This document shows, piece by piece, positions 21,721 to 32,784 of a DNA stretch of 64,000 nucleotides. Origin of the DNA: Lepidodermella squamata (lineage: Eukaryota > Gastrotricha); contig JBLDXI010000034.1 in NCBI GenBank assembly GCA_047495785.1, positions 496,001 to 560,000 of the forward strand. Direction: 5' to 3'. The notes beneath the pieces are model-generated. The model was not told where the DNA came from and did not search any database. It was given only the letters and a program-made list of their open reading frames with translations. Positions within the stretch are counted from its first letter, which is position 1, and every line of letters begins with the position of its first letter. The position numbers were made by a program, and so were the translations under genes.

Positions 21721-21723
21721 TTC

Positions 21724-24439
21724 TCAGTTTAATGTTTCTTTTTTTTTGGCCGCCCAATATTTTTGAAGGCGCATGACATAAACCTGCATCACTTGACGTG
21801 GTAGTGATTCAGGAAGTGCCGCGCACGTCATCCTCACTATTCTCTTTAGAAGCTTTTGTCGCAATTCCATTGAGTCTGCCGACAGCGCATGGATGTTGAT
21901 ACCCTTCATCAACAAGGGGAGAACATGTGTTGATGTGACTAGACGAATGAATTTATAGTTACGAATCATTGACTTTCGCATTTTAAACTGTTACCATGTG
22001 CATAAGTGGTTAAGTGCCCCACAACTGCCACAAATTTTCGCTCAAAGACCTCGAAATCTGCTTCTGGGTCGCCAGCTAGATCGTTCTTCTCGATGCGCTC
22101 AAAAATTCGCCCCGTACTTAGCAACAGCTCGTCACAATTGTTCAAAAATGCTCGCAAGTCAGTCCGTCTCTTCAAAGATATATGACCATTCTCTAGCTAT
22201 TATCGTTAGAGCAAATTAGCATACTTTTTCCTCAAACCCTCTCTCCAGCGCCTTACGTCGAACCTCATCCAGCGTCCAATCTTTTCGTACAACAACATTA
22301 TGCTTTTGCAGCCATCTTTCAAATACTGCGATGTCCCGGCCATACAAGCCTTTAACCATCTCGACCTCCCAGTCTTCACCCAGGTATTGCATGAGGGATC
22401 CATTCTTTGCAAGGGTCTTCAAAGCCTGCGAATTGTAAGTTCTCACTCATGCTCACTTATAATTACTTGAAAATTACCTCAGTTGTTGCGTGGTGGTTCG
22501 CTCGCTTTATCGCGATTTTCTGATTCGCTTCTTTTGGCGTCGAGACAGTTAGCTTTTTACTGCTGCGCTTAATAACACATTATGCTTCCGTATTGCAGGA
22601 TCAAAGTCCACGTTGTCACGTGGTATGAATAGCTAGTTCTGAGGCGTTATTTTTTTCGTTGCTTCGTCGTTTCGTCGTTTCGTCACTTCGTCATCTTTTA
22701 CAAAAAAACTGACGAAAGAAAAAAAAACGGGGAAAAAAGGAGGATTCGAACCCGGAACCTTAAGGATCAGAACCATGGATTTAAGCCACTATACAATAGG
22801 AGGCTTTCTATCTACAACCGGCAAAAAACGCTTTAGTGTAGCGTTCGTTTAGTATATAAACATGCCGAACGAAGATGACTACCATGACCCAGCACTATTG
22901 CTCAGTGGTTTCGCCTTGTGCGTCATAACCCAATGGTCCCGGGTTCGAATCCTCCTTTTTCCCCGTTTTTTTTTCTTTCGTCAGTTTTTTTGTAAAAGAT
23001 GACGAAGTGACGAAACGACGAAACGACGAAGCAACGAAAAAAATAACGCCTCAGAACTAGCTATTCATACCACGTGACAACGTGGACTTTGATCCTGCAA
23101 TACGGAAGCATAATGCAGCGACAACGTTTTCATAGGCTGTAGTTAAATGCACCTCGCGTAACTTCGTCAGGATCTAAAGTTATGATGATTATATTGTTTT
23201 GTTTCAAATGTCTTATCATACCGCTATAAGTTCACACTCAGTTATGTTGAGTTTGAGGTGCAAGTCACAGGGCACGATCTCAAATAGGTGCGGTGGTAAC
23301 TGAATTAAGGGCAAAAATGTGGCGTGCCAGCCTAGTTCGCATCGTTCGCGTTCATTCAAGTTTGCTAACAAATCTTCCACCAAATCGTAGCGCCTGAGTT
23401 CGCCTTCTGTACCTGTTACAAAGTTTTTCGTGCAGAACAAGCAGCCGAAATTAGCACTATGATGCCCGCATGCTAATAGCCAAACCATCATTGGATAATC
23501 GCAGCAAAGTATCAATTTAAAGTTGTATTTTTTCCCGTCATGTTCCACGCCGTTCAACACCCATTCCACAACCTCGTCGACTACTGGGCGAATATATTCG
23601 CGCGCAGTCTCGTAGCTTTCCTTGCCCTCATAAATGAGCATCTGGAATTCTTCTTCCAGGCCAATTTTATCTTTTTTATCAGCGAAGCACATAGTAGCTT
23701 GTACCCAACCGTCACTGACGTCTGTGCGTCCGGGTGTGCCATCAACTTGGAAGCGTATTTCATTGATTTGTTCTGTGCTCAAATAACCGATTTCCACCCA
23801 TTTCGGCAGATATTCGCGCAAGCTAATGCGAACGCCTTTTTCAGTTTCAGCATCTACTCAAAGGACATTTTTATCTGGAATGTGTATAATTCATAATATT
23901 TACCGCTTGGGACCTTCAGTATATCTAGCATAGTTGCCAATGATCGCCGCGCTTTACGCAGCGTTCGTCGCGAGATATTCTCATTTCCGACCGTTTTTGC
24001 AATTGGCAATGCCGCTCTCGAAGAAACAATTTTATCTGCCATCTCTTCCGCGACCCTGTTTGCGATACTTTTTTTAAATATTATTTATGCTAACTCATAC
24101 TCACCTGTTGCACAAATCATTTTTGGTGATTTCCACGTTTTCACCTGGTGGGACGCTAACTGATACTTCTCCAACGTCTTTGAGCCGCATCGTCATTGTC
24201 ATGCTTTCCACTTCCTGATCTCCCAAATAATGGCGAAAAGCCGCGCTGCTTTTAACACCGTCCAGTATCACTTTAATTGCTTCCTTGGCTCTTGTCACCT
24301 TCTGCCAGCGGCACAGCGTGGAATACGGCTTGCGTCCCACAAACTTCAGCTTCGGCCTGATAACCCGCGTGTAGCGCAAAATTGCTGGTTGTCCATTTAC
24401 ATCTTGTCCGATAGGAATATTATTATTCGGTACATCCAT
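21724..24439 (-). CDS. Divergent CMC/EnSpm-like transposase gene
   Basis: Six exons from ATG 24439: 24439-24105, 24067-23904, 23856-23222, 22425-22225, 22169-21995, 21938-21724; every junction is GT/AG and in frame, 574 residues. It aligns along its length with the 590-residue gene at 42240-44175: QVDG, YNFKLILCCDYPMMVWLLACGHHSANF followed by C-x2-C, then DLHLKLNI, then a C-terminal VTSTHVLPLL. These recall the Transposase_21 pattern (L..LI.EL, DFPA, C-x2-C, D.MH..KN), hence the assignment, which is inference. The predicted catalytic Asp residues are in QVDG and CCDYP. No inverted ends were found around it, so it may be a domesticated or decayed copy. Intron 3 contains a foldback element. Confidence 0.65.
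22578..23115. mobile_element. Foldback element in an intron, ends shared with the EnSpm-like family
   Basis: Arms of about 180 bp (22578-22757 and 22936-23115) are near-perfect inverted copies. The outer 34 bp (CATTATGCTT ... TCAAAGTCCAC) align without gaps to the 34-bp ends of the 41934-45576 element, sharing TTGCAG and TCAAAGTCCAC. CA flanks both sides (22576-22577, 23116-23117), a 2-bp target duplication. The inner edge of each arm carries GGGTTCGAATCCTCC, a tRNA B-box-like sequence. It lies wholly within intron 3 of the transposase-like gene and is non-coding. Confidence 0.75.
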
Positions 24440-25052
24440 ATTTTACCTGATACCTAAACGCAAAATCGATTTTAGTAATTTTATTGCTATTGATAATGAC
24501 ACAAGACGTCGACATTATAAGCCACATCCGAATTGCCCTCTGTAGGTTTCTGTCTAGCCGTAGAAAGCTTCGACGATTTCGCGTGGACAACTCTCGCGCT
24601 GCTAGCATTGAAGTTATCTCATCGCGTCGTAGTTTTATGAGACATTTTTCTCGGTAGTTTCTTACTCATCTATCAATTTTTCACAAAATCTCGCATTAGA
24701 TTTGGATCTATCCGCCGTCGAATGGTTATAAGCTACGAAGAAATGTGCGATGTTTGCGGCGACTTGTCAGGCCTAAACCGACAGTTTTTAGTTAGCGATT
24801 ATCCTTTTTTTCTCAGATGGTATCGCACGTGAGTTCTTTCAACGTACCTGAGCATTTGTTAGTTGATAGATCAAAAAATTAGGGACGAATCTAAATCAAT
24901 TGGAGCTGTTCGTATTCGCTTCCGCTACCGCCAAATTTAACTTACCTCTTCAACTTACTTCATCATCTCTAAATCCATCTTTAAATTAGTTTGCATTGCA
25001 ATTCTTTAAATATTCGCCGTTTTTTAGAAATTTCGCCTTATTTTATCAAAAT
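24440..25052. other. Intergenic, possible 5' leader DNA
   Basis: On the minus strand a frame from ATG 24608 reaches TATCAG followed by GTAAAA just before the ATG at 24439; this could be an untranslated or alternative first exon. 24610-25050 shows nothing recognisable. Confidence 0.3.
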
Positions 25053-25841
25053 ATGGTCAAGCTAAAAGTTTTTTGCGGCTCCGTCGCAAAAATTATTATA
25101 TTTCCGGCGGCCGAACTTGATTCGCTGGTTTCTCTTCGCGGAAAAATCGGCGCCAGTTTTCGCCTCACCAGCGATTTTTCACTGTCGTACCGGGACGGCG
25201 ATGACGACTTTCTCCTCACAGAGGAGTCTGAGCTGGTCGACGCCATCAACGGCCAGGCGGAGCTGCGGATATCTGTTGGCCCGCCCGTCCCGGCAGCAAT
25301 CGACATGACGATCGACTTCAACTCGACCAGGACCTGCAAATCCCCAGTCAAGTCGGTGTTGAAGTCACCTGGGCGTGTGTCGTTTGCGCCGCCACTTGGA
25401 TCTGCCCCGACACCCGGCTCCGCGCCTACTTCAACTTCGCCCCCGAACCAGCCTGTATTGCCCCGGGAATACCAGGCCTTCTTGAGCGCCCTCCTGGCCA
25501 GCAGCCAACGTCAGCCGGCCCCTCCGGCCAGTCGCCATTTCCCTGACGAACAGCACGCCGCAACGCCACGCCGTTCGAAGCGGCCCGAAAAAGGGGCATC
25601 CGGGCTTCCCGCACCTGGAACACGTTACAGCGACGCAGAATACACGGCGTTCGATCGCTACCTCGACTGGCTCGGCGAGCATGATGCCATCTCGTTCGAG
25701 TCGATCGACGACTTCGCCCTTGAAGACGATTTTGATTTTTGGCGGTGCTTCGGAACCCGTTCGCATTCCGCGGTACTAACGAAGCTGACGGCCTACCGCC
25801 GCGAACGTCGCGTACCTGACGCCACCCGCCGCAGGCGCTGA
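25053..25841 (+). CDS. PB1-domain-like protein with Pro/Ser-rich middle
   Basis: 262 residues from ATG 25053 to TGA 25839-25841, no intron needed. Residues 1-75 resemble a PB1 domain: a lysine in MVKLKVFCG, a central sheet region (SFRLTSDFSLSYRDGDDDFL) with the acidic DGDDD of an OPCA motif, and LRISV as last strand. PB1 domains pair basic and acidic faces between proteins in signalling or autophagy. Residues about 100-200 are Pro/Ser/Thr-rich and probably disordered; the C-terminus (YSDAEYTAFDRYLDWLGEHD ...) is a separate acidic/aromatic segment, and the last residues are Arg-rich. GC content is clearly above its flanks. No kinase or ZZ domain is present, so it may be an adaptor. Confidence 0.6.
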   Translation: MVKLKVFCGSVAKIIIFPAAELDSLVSLRGKIGASFRLTSDFSLSYRDGDDDFLLTEESELVDAINGQAELRISVGPPVPAAIDMTIDFNSTRTCKSPVKSVLKSPGRVSFAPPLGSAPTPGSAPTSTSPPNQPVLPREYQAFLSALLASSQRQPAPPASRHFPDEQHAATPRRSKRPEKGASGLPAPGTRYSDAEYTAFDRYLDWLGEHDAISFESIDDFALEDDFDFWRCFGTRSHSAVLTKLTAYRRERRVPDATRRRR

Positions 25842-25885
25842 TTTATTCGGTCAAAAGACAATTTAATTGTAATTATTTCCACCTA

Positions 25886-26114
25886 ATTTGAGACGTTCTG
25901 CCGGAGAACAGCCAAAATATTCATTTTTATTTGAGACATTATTTTAGAAACAGCTATATAAACGATAGTTAGAAACGATATGAATTTTTGAAATATAAAA
26001 TTGAGGAATTTTTTCCGAATATAGTAATTACGGTATTAGAGTATCTATTAGAAGAGAAGTAAAAAATCAAAAACAATGAATACTCTGGCTGTTTTCTGGC
26101 GGAGCGTCTGAAAT
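25886..26114. mobile_element. MITE downstream of the PB1-like gene
   Basis: ATTTGAGACGTTCTGCCGG at 25887 faces CCGCCAGAAAACAGCC-type sequence read inward from 26114; the arms are about 40 bp and end near TATTCATT. Length about 229 bp, non-coding. Target duplication unclear. Confidence 0.55.
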
Positions 26115-27240
26115 GATTAGAGGATTATCTAAATGCGCAGAGATCTGCATTTTATATCAAATCTCACTTGATGATTAATTTATCTCTCAGGTCCATTATT
26201 TCGTAGTGCACCGACTTACTGACTGGCGTCTAGCTTTCAATGTTCAGTTTTTGTAGTGACACAGTGTCAGTTTGCTCATCAAAAATTCAGATTATGACAT
26301 TTACCTCGACTTGAATGATAATCGGCCGTAAGCCTGATGACTTGGCAATAAAATGATATAAAATGATATAAAATTTGAGGGATTTCAACTAACAGTTCCG
26401 TGAAAATTTCTGCTACTTCTGAAAATTATGTGTGGTTGAGTTTCTTTGTTGTTTTTATACTAGAATGCCTGGATATAACCTGTGATATCGGTTTTCTCGC
26501 GTTGTGCCTCCGTTATTGTTAAACTTACTTGATAATGCGCTTCACATGGTGCGTATCACTCAAGTAGATAATATCTTTGTCTTTCATGTGTTGCTTCCAT
26601 CGATTTTTCCAATCCTTACGATTTTTTATTGATTATTACGCACGTGCATCTCGAGGCAAAAAACAGCTCTTATTTTGAATAAAAAAATACAGTTTGAATC
26701 ACCCGCGTTTATTTGAATGAACCAATAGGAGAAAGGCTTTTTTCCCGCCTTTAAAGTGGTCACATAATGTACTTTCCGTTTGGTATGACAATGGGGCGAA
26801 ATCTTTATGCGTGGCACTAGTCTCTAACAACGTCGCCGCTGTTGGCTTGAAATGATGATGCAAGTTTCGGGCTGACTTCCACGCATCAATTGCGTCGACG
26901 AAGTCTCATTTTTTGACCTGGGACCGAAACACGGACCCTTCTCCTTTCGGCGACGGCGTAATAGTTGTCGACTCGTCAAGCTGATTGTCGACTACAACTT
27001 ACTGATAATGAAGTAACACGTAACATGTGACCTCTTCGACATAGGTATCGATAGCTCGTGCTTTGTTTTTTATTGTTACTTCTACTCATAAATAACAATC
27101 TTATCCACGTGTAAACATTAAACTGCTTGATGTTACGGAATTTAGTAGGAATTTACGAAAATGTGAACAATGGGTTCCCCCGGCGCTACTGTAGCAGCTA
27201 CGCTGCTGCTGTTGCCAATAAACTTATGAGTTTGACACAG
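26115..27240. other. No supported gene
   Basis: AT-rich intergenic DNA. Short frames here (for example 26626-26817, minus) have no family signal. The stretch 27127-27272 resembles intron sequence preceding exon 5 of the kinase-ankyrin family. Confidence 0.45.
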
Positions 27241-27272
27241 CAGCCTCCGACTGAAATCTATAACATTTTTAG

Positions 27273-28402
27273 TAATAACATGAAACCATTTGACGAGTCC
27301 CGCGGTTATTCCGATGAATTTCGGGAATTTGTTATGTCTATGCTCGCTGAGCTTCCTAGGATTCGCCCGACGTCTAGTCAGCTTCGATTCAGTGCATTTT
27401 TGCTGAATTCGGCACCTATGCGGTATACAAAGGTATGATCGATTTTCCCCACCTGACATCTGCATTCTTGCAATCATGCATGTTCCTTTTATTCTTCAGC
27501 CAGACCAAACATCCGTCGAACCCAAGCCAGAGATTGTTAAGGTAGCTACGAATTATTTTACACTTGATTCAGGTGTTAGTAATTGAAATTACCAGGAGTT
27601 ATTTGACTGTGTATGGCCGAAGAAAGATGTTTTGAAATTGGTGCAGCTACTGTCGAATAGGAACCTCGGTCTTAGCCCTGATTGCAAAGACGAAGAGGGA
27701 TTTCCACTGTTATACCATGCTGCTCGAACCGGCTACACCGAAGTTGTGGAAACTCTTGTCAGGCGATTCAAGGCTGACGTTGAAGTTCGTACTGCAATTG
27801 GCCAGACACCACTGTATGCCGCCGTCCAGTTTGGCCACCTCGAGGTAGCGAGGATGTTGGCTCGCGAGTTAAACGCCAATGTTAATTCGGCCGATAATAG
27901 GGGATGGACGCCACTGCACTTCCCCACCTACATTGGCCAAGCCGACATTGTGAGGCTATTGGCTGGCGAGTTCAAGGCCGACGTGAATATTGCCGAAGAA
28001 CATGGCTTTACACCACTGTACGTCGCCGCCTTCACTGGCAATGCCGAGTTGGTGCGGATTTTGGCTGGCGAGTTCAACGCCGACGTGAATTCTGCAGATA
28101 AAGATGGCGTGACGCCATTGTACATGGCTGCCCATAACGGCCACGTCGACGTGGTAGAGACGCTAGCTGGCCAATTTAAAGCCAACGTGAACGCTGCATG
28201 TAATAATGGCAAGACGCCGTTGATGGCAGCCGCATATGAGGGCCATCACCATGTTGTTGAAGTTCTTCTTACAAAATTCCGAGCTAATATCGACGCCGTA
28301 GATCGCCGAAATAAGACAGCCATAGATTGGGCCACGAACTGCAAAGCTGGTGATAACAAGAACAAGACTATCGAAATACTCGAGCGGACGAAGTCAAAAT
28401 AG
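27273..28402 (+). CDS. Kinase-ankyrin copy G, 5'-truncated, full ankyrin end
   Basis: Exons 27273-27432 (160 nt, last part of the kinase lobe, ending APMRYTK), 27500-27541 (42-nt linker PDQTSVEPKPEIVK) and 27596-28402, all with GT/AG borders. The ankyrin exon is open to its stop: seven repeats plus the ancestral tail (ATNCKAGDNKNKTIEILERTKSK) that copies B and D have lost. The first four kinase exons are absent upstream, so no complete protein can be made unless a different first exon is used. It is the best reference for the original C-terminus, with E. Confidence 0.75.
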
Positions 28403-28539
28403 CCTGCCGTAGTACACCAATCTAGCCTCTAGTCAGATTTACTCTTAACTTCACTGGAAACCAAGATGAAAAGTCATGATCATCGTTTTTGGCAAAATGA
28501 TTGAAACACTCGCGCTGGTGTCGTAATCGGATCATGCCC

Positions 28540-29711
28540 ACTTGCGCATTCCCCTTTCCGCACGAAATTTCCCAGTTGCGCATTCCCCTTTCCGCACGTG
28601 TAAATAATAATAAATAACAATAACAGCACGAGCGAATTAGCGAATTTTTTTAATCGCGCGCACGCTTCTACGAAAAGTCACCACATGTTTTCTGTTCGTA
28701 TATGTGACACCTGCTTAATCTGTTAGATCAACAGCATTAGCAGCACTCAAGTATCAGAATACCTATAAAACGACGTAGAGCTACAGCTAAGGTAAAATTA
28801 GCAAGAAAAAGGGCAATAAACGCCGACACCATCATTACTACTGACTAATGAGCGCTGTTCTTTAATCGAAATCGGTCTATTGTTAATAGCTAATAGTGTC
28901 TAGTCCTTCGACACTTCGTGCTCTTCTCACCGTGATATCAGCTAATTGGCCGCCTCAAAATCCGTTCGACTTAAATTTTTCGTCACCCAACAGCCGGGTA
29001 ACTCACCTGTGGCAGCTGCTAGAGAGGGAAAATACGGAATAAGCGCGGCTCAGCAGTCTGGTCCTAGTCAACCGTGGATACTTTGGTCATACCTAGTAGC
29101 GAAATTCTCAAAATTTCGAAATTCATTCATTTTTCAAATGACTTTTGACGGATTTGTTACCTGCTCATCTCGACCTGAAACAATTTGAAAACGGCTAATT
29201 GAAACTGGTCGCCTAAATTTGAAAACCCGGTTTCACAATTCCTCAGGGATCAATAGGGATCAATAGAGATGCCAAATAGGGTCGCCGGTTTCCGAGCTTA
29301 CCGTTCGGTCAAGCTAAGTCCACACAGCGAAATGACGCAAAATGCTATGTCCATCGTGTATCCTACGCTGAAATGGATATCGCCATTGGAAAGAGCGGGG
29401 TCGATTACCTCGCAGGTGACGGTTTTAACTGGTAATTTCGATGTGGAGCGGTTCTCGTAGACCTCGTGGATGTAAAATACGACAACAAAACTTAGCAAAA
29501 TTAGTAACTGATGAGGCGTAATTTATTAGATGGATGGCCTTGCTCTTGATCTAGCCTCTTTTAACAGGATTTGTCAAATAACCCTTAAGGTGGCATATTA
29601 TATTATAATTAATTTGGCCGTGCGGAAAGGGGAATGCGCAACTGCGACTATTTATTCTATCAGCTCGTGCGCAAAGGGGAATGCGCAAGTGGTAATGCGC
29701 AAGTGGGAATA
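28540..29711. mobile_element. Inverted-repeat element with tandemly doubled ends
   Basis: CCCACTTGCGCATTCCCC followed by CTTTCCGCACG appears twice in tandem at the left (28535-28603) and twice inverted at the right (29619-29711). The interior has no recognisable coding sequence. It lies in the 3' flank of copy G. Target duplication not resolved. Confidence 0.6.
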
Positions 29712-30100
29712 CACCTCGTAATCATAGCGGTAAATTGATAAAAACCTCATAAAATGAACGAGGCCAGGATGGTTAGCTAGCTTCTTAGCAATTTTTCCAT
29801 CGGTTTGACGTTGATTTTTGTTTCAGAATTTTAGAGCTAATCGATGGCGAAGGAGAAAATTGTTCGAGTTCTATCTATACATTTTTGTTATCATTTGTCC
29901 ATGTCCTATTCAGAGAGAGAGATACCGATTTATTGGTGGTCTGCGTTACATAATTCTTAGTAACATTGCCTTTAAGACACAGAGATATGTGCAGCGCTCT
30001 CCTGCGCTCTGTCAGGAGTAAGCGAGAGAGGCTGTGCGCGCGCGTCAGCAAACACAAAAGCGAAGCATTTACGGGTTGTTAAGATGCTATTTCCGAACAG
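29712..30100. other. No supported gene
   Basis: Non-coding DNA between the inverted-repeat element and fragment F, with a short GA run and a GCGCGCGC stretch. The last 30 bases (TTGTTAAGATGCTATTTCCG) match the end of the intron before exon 3b in copy E. Confidence 0.4.
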
Positions 30101-30311
30101 TGGCTCACAAATGAAAGCTCTAGCGAGGCGGAGGACTTCTCCGCCTGAGGTATGGCACGGTGAACCGAAATCACCTGCAAGTGATGTCTGGTCGTCGGGA
30201 TTTGCGCTCAACAAATTAGCCAACTTCTATAAACCAGTGTGAGAATGTTCTTGAGTGATTACTTACTAAGTTTTATCAATTTCCAGTTTGTCTCGACGCC
30301 GTTAAATTTAG
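30101..30311 (+). pseudogene. Kinase-ankyrin fragment F (end of kinase lobe)
   Basis: Exon 3b (30101-30236, 136 nt exactly as in A, C and E) reads ALARRRTSPPEVWHGEPKSP and on to DVWSSGFALNKLANFYKP; the donor is GTGTGAG. Exon 4 (30287-30311) is 25 nt instead of 26, a frameshift. Nothing of the later exons follows directly; an inverted-repeat element starts about 100 bp downstream. Confidence 0.7.
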
Positions 30312-30416
30312 GTAATGTTACGAGTTTGCCACAGTTGTCACAAGCAGGAATTTGACGGGGAACTCCGGTTGTCGTGGGGCGTCATCCGTTCGGTCGGTCG
30401 TCCGGTCGTCGAAAAG

Positions 30417-31415
30417 CATATACCCCTGGGCCAAGTATATGTTAGGGCTATATGTAATTATATGTTCACATAATTTTACATAATGGACAGTTGATTTTCA
30501 CATATTGGACACTTGATTTTTTAAGTAGGAGCACATATTGGACAGTTGTCTATTGTTCAGACCCGTGAAACTCATGAAACCCAAGAAACCTGAGAAACCC
30601 AAAATAGCTTTATTATTCAAAATCAAACAATCTATTGGAAAAGCTGGGGCGGCTCGAAAATCTGGCAGCATTCACCCCTGATACCGAGAAAATCGAGCAG
30701 CATTCGGCCCCAATTTCGAGAAAATCGAGCAGCATTCGGCCCCAATTTCGAGAAAATCGAGCAGCATTCGGCCCCAATTCCGACAAAATCGAGCAACATT
30801 CGGCCACAATTCAGTGAAAATCGAGCAGCAGTCAGCTCCGATGTCGATAAAACCCTGAACTCCACCGGGACAATTGCGAAATCCGAGCAGCAGTCGCCCT
30901 CAATCTTGAGAAAATCGCGCAGCATTCCTCTTGGATCCTGGAAATTGTCAAAACGGAGCCGTATTCGTCTTGCATTTCGTACCATTCCATCACCTTCGTT
31001 CCTGGCTCGAACTGGTTCGACGACACGCTTCCTCGTACGGGATCGAAACCTTGATTGAGCTTGAGATCGACAATAACCAGATCGGCGAACTAGCTGCCAT
31101 GAGCCGAATTCACTCGCCTGGTTGATTTGATGAGCCGACGGTTCAAATAGCTCGAGCCATTGTGCGATTCTTCATCGTAGCAGCGTGCCAGTTTGACGCG
31201 AAGATCCGGCGGCAAAAAAGCGAGTGAAAATCAAAACGAAAATCGACCGAATGAGCGTTTGATTTAAAAATGGCGAAAAGCTCAGTTTTTGATGAAAAAT
31301 TAAGTTGGATGTTTTATTTTCCCATTTTCCATGATTTTTTAACCTTCGCAACGTGGGGCTAGGTATTTCAACGGAGCCCTGACACTCTGTAGATGCTACT
31401 ATGCCTCGGGGTATA
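30417..31415. mobile_element. Inverted-end element of about 1 kb carrying a minisatellite
   Basis: GCATATACCCC at 30417 faces GGGGTATATGC ending near 31415. Inside the left end CACATATTGGACAGTTG recurs about three times (30480-30560), and ATATTGGACTTAG recurs near 31422. A hairpin GGTTTTTCAACATATTT pairs with its complement near 31440-31512. The core is the 32-bp minisatellite listed separately. Confidence 0.4.
30676..30945 (+). repeat. 32-bp minisatellite, about eight units
   Basis: Unit GAGAAAATCGAGCAGCATTC followed by GGCCCCAATTTC. The first three units are almost identical; later units diverge progressively toward 30945. Frames on either strand through it are repeat artefacts. Confidence 0.8.
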
Positions 31416-31960
31416 TGCAAATATTGGACTTAGAGTCGTAAATATGTTGAAAAACCTCACATAAAACGTCCTCGCCTGCGGCTCGGCCATTATATGTTCG
31501 GTTTTTCAACATATTTCCTCCTCTATGTCCAATATATACACATAAGTAGTGAGTGTTAAAAAAATGAATCCCATCGCCTGGAGGGTAGGATGTGCTAGTA
31601 AGAAATTTCTAGCAAGGCACGAAAGCAAGGTATACATTTATTTAATTGAATCGTTAGGCTTCAATTAAAGATTTTAATATTGCGATTTTGTAAATATCTT
31701 TTTCGGCCGATCCAATCGCGCTGACCTGAGCTTTCCGAATATGTATTTGGATTTAAAATAAATTGAGTCTAACAAGGTGAAAATCGCTGCAGTTTACCTG
31801 CGACCGGTCATTTTCTAGTGCGTAATGGTGTGTGGCTGAAAAATGGTGATTTAATTTGTGTGGGCGACCATTTTTTGCACATTTTTTGCCTCGATGATAA
31901 ATTATCGATTTTCGTGTTTGCGTTAACAGCATTTTCCTTGACTGGAGTCTCCATAACGTT
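30946..31960. other. No supported gene
   Basis: Unique-looking non-coding DNA after the minisatellite, including the right end of the 1-kb element and a symmetric TATATGT-rich stretch near 31430-31545. Confidence 0.4.
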
Positions 31961-31965
31961 ATTCC

Positions 31966-32035
31966 TCTCAAGGATGTTTCGGCTGATGACAAGCGCAAGA
32001 CTATCGAAATACTCGAGCGGGCAAAATTAAATAGT
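31966..32035 (+). pseudogene. Ankyrin tail fragment J
   Basis: GTTTCGGCTGATGACAAGCG and on through ACTATCGAAATACTCGAGCG encodes the family tail (VSADDKRKTIEILERAK), followed by the family 3' flank (GCCGTCGAACATGAAT). The end is shifted relative to the usual stop. With F, 1.7 kb upstream, it probably marks one gene whose middle was deleted or replaced. Confidence 0.65.
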
Positions 32036-32114
32036 TTGCCGTCGAACATGAATATTCTAGTAACAGCAATGCAACAAATCTGTCAGGATCTATTTTAACA
32101 CTCTATCGTCCAAA

Positions 32115-32784
32115 TACTCATATGTGAGTATTCTCGGATTTGCAGAAATTCGCTATATACTCACATTTGAGTAGCCTCCAATTTGCAGAAATTCGCCATA
32201 TACTCATATATGAGTACATAGAAGTGTTGCTTTTTTGCGATTTTTTTACGCGAGACCTGTGCATCTGAAAATACCCATGATGCACCCCAAGACACAAGTC
32301 ACACCCGTAGATATCAAATCTGATGTCAAAATCACCCTATACTCTTTCTTGAATAAGAAATCACTGAGTATCGATTATCGATTATCGATTATAGATAGAT
32401 TATCGAATTACAGAATTAGCTAATTTTTTCATTTCACCTACATGAGATGCGCCATGTTTCAAAGTATTTTTCGTTTTAGAAGGCACGCTATCCAAGAAAA
32501 AAATTCCAAAAAATCGCTGGTAGTGTCTTTTCAACAACCAAACCCTAAAACCACATGATAGCTGCATAATTTGGTCTTGCAATGTTTCCAAGCTAGCGCT
32601 AAATACTCATAGGCGAGTATAGCAATTTTGAGCTTTAAGGCCGTATACTCATATGAGAGTAAACCTGGGTAAGACCTGATGCCGTATACTCATAGGTGAG
32701 TAAATGAGATTCGCTAGAAAACGCCGTATACTCATAGGTGAGTAAGCAGTTTGCACGATGGCGCCGTATACTCAAATATGAGTA
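32115..32784. repeat. Two blocks of regularly spaced palindromes TACTCA-n4-TGAGTA
   Basis: Eight copies at 32115, 32158, 32201 (period 43) and 32604, 32645, 32687, 32729, 32769 (period 40-42). Core TACTCATAGGTGAGTA or close variants; copies 5 to 8 extend left to GCCGTATACTCA. Intervening 25-27 nt differ but in block 1 share ATTTGCAGAAATTCGC. TGAGTA resembles an AP-1/bZIP half site. The 370 bp between blocks is AT-rich and non-coding. Confidence 0.75.

Noticed and set aside
22740-22960. tRNA genes at the GGTTCGAATCC sequences (also near 4385-4400)
   Set aside because: B-box-like motifs are present but acceptor, anticodon and T stems do not pair properly; treated as tRNA-like repeat sequence.
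27127-27272. Extension of copy G upstream of 27273 as coding
   Set aside because: This segment aligns with the intron before exon 5 (GTTTGACGCAC-like, ACTTTTAG end) of B and D, so the open frame through it is intron read-through.
30613-30985. Minus-strand frames across 30613-30985
   Set aside because: Generated by the 32-bp minisatellite, which cycles through all frames.
32115-32784. CRISPR array
   Set aside because: Repeat-spacer look, but the repeat is only 16 bp and palindromic, spacers are partly alike, there are no cas genes, and the context is a eukaryotic nuclear genome.
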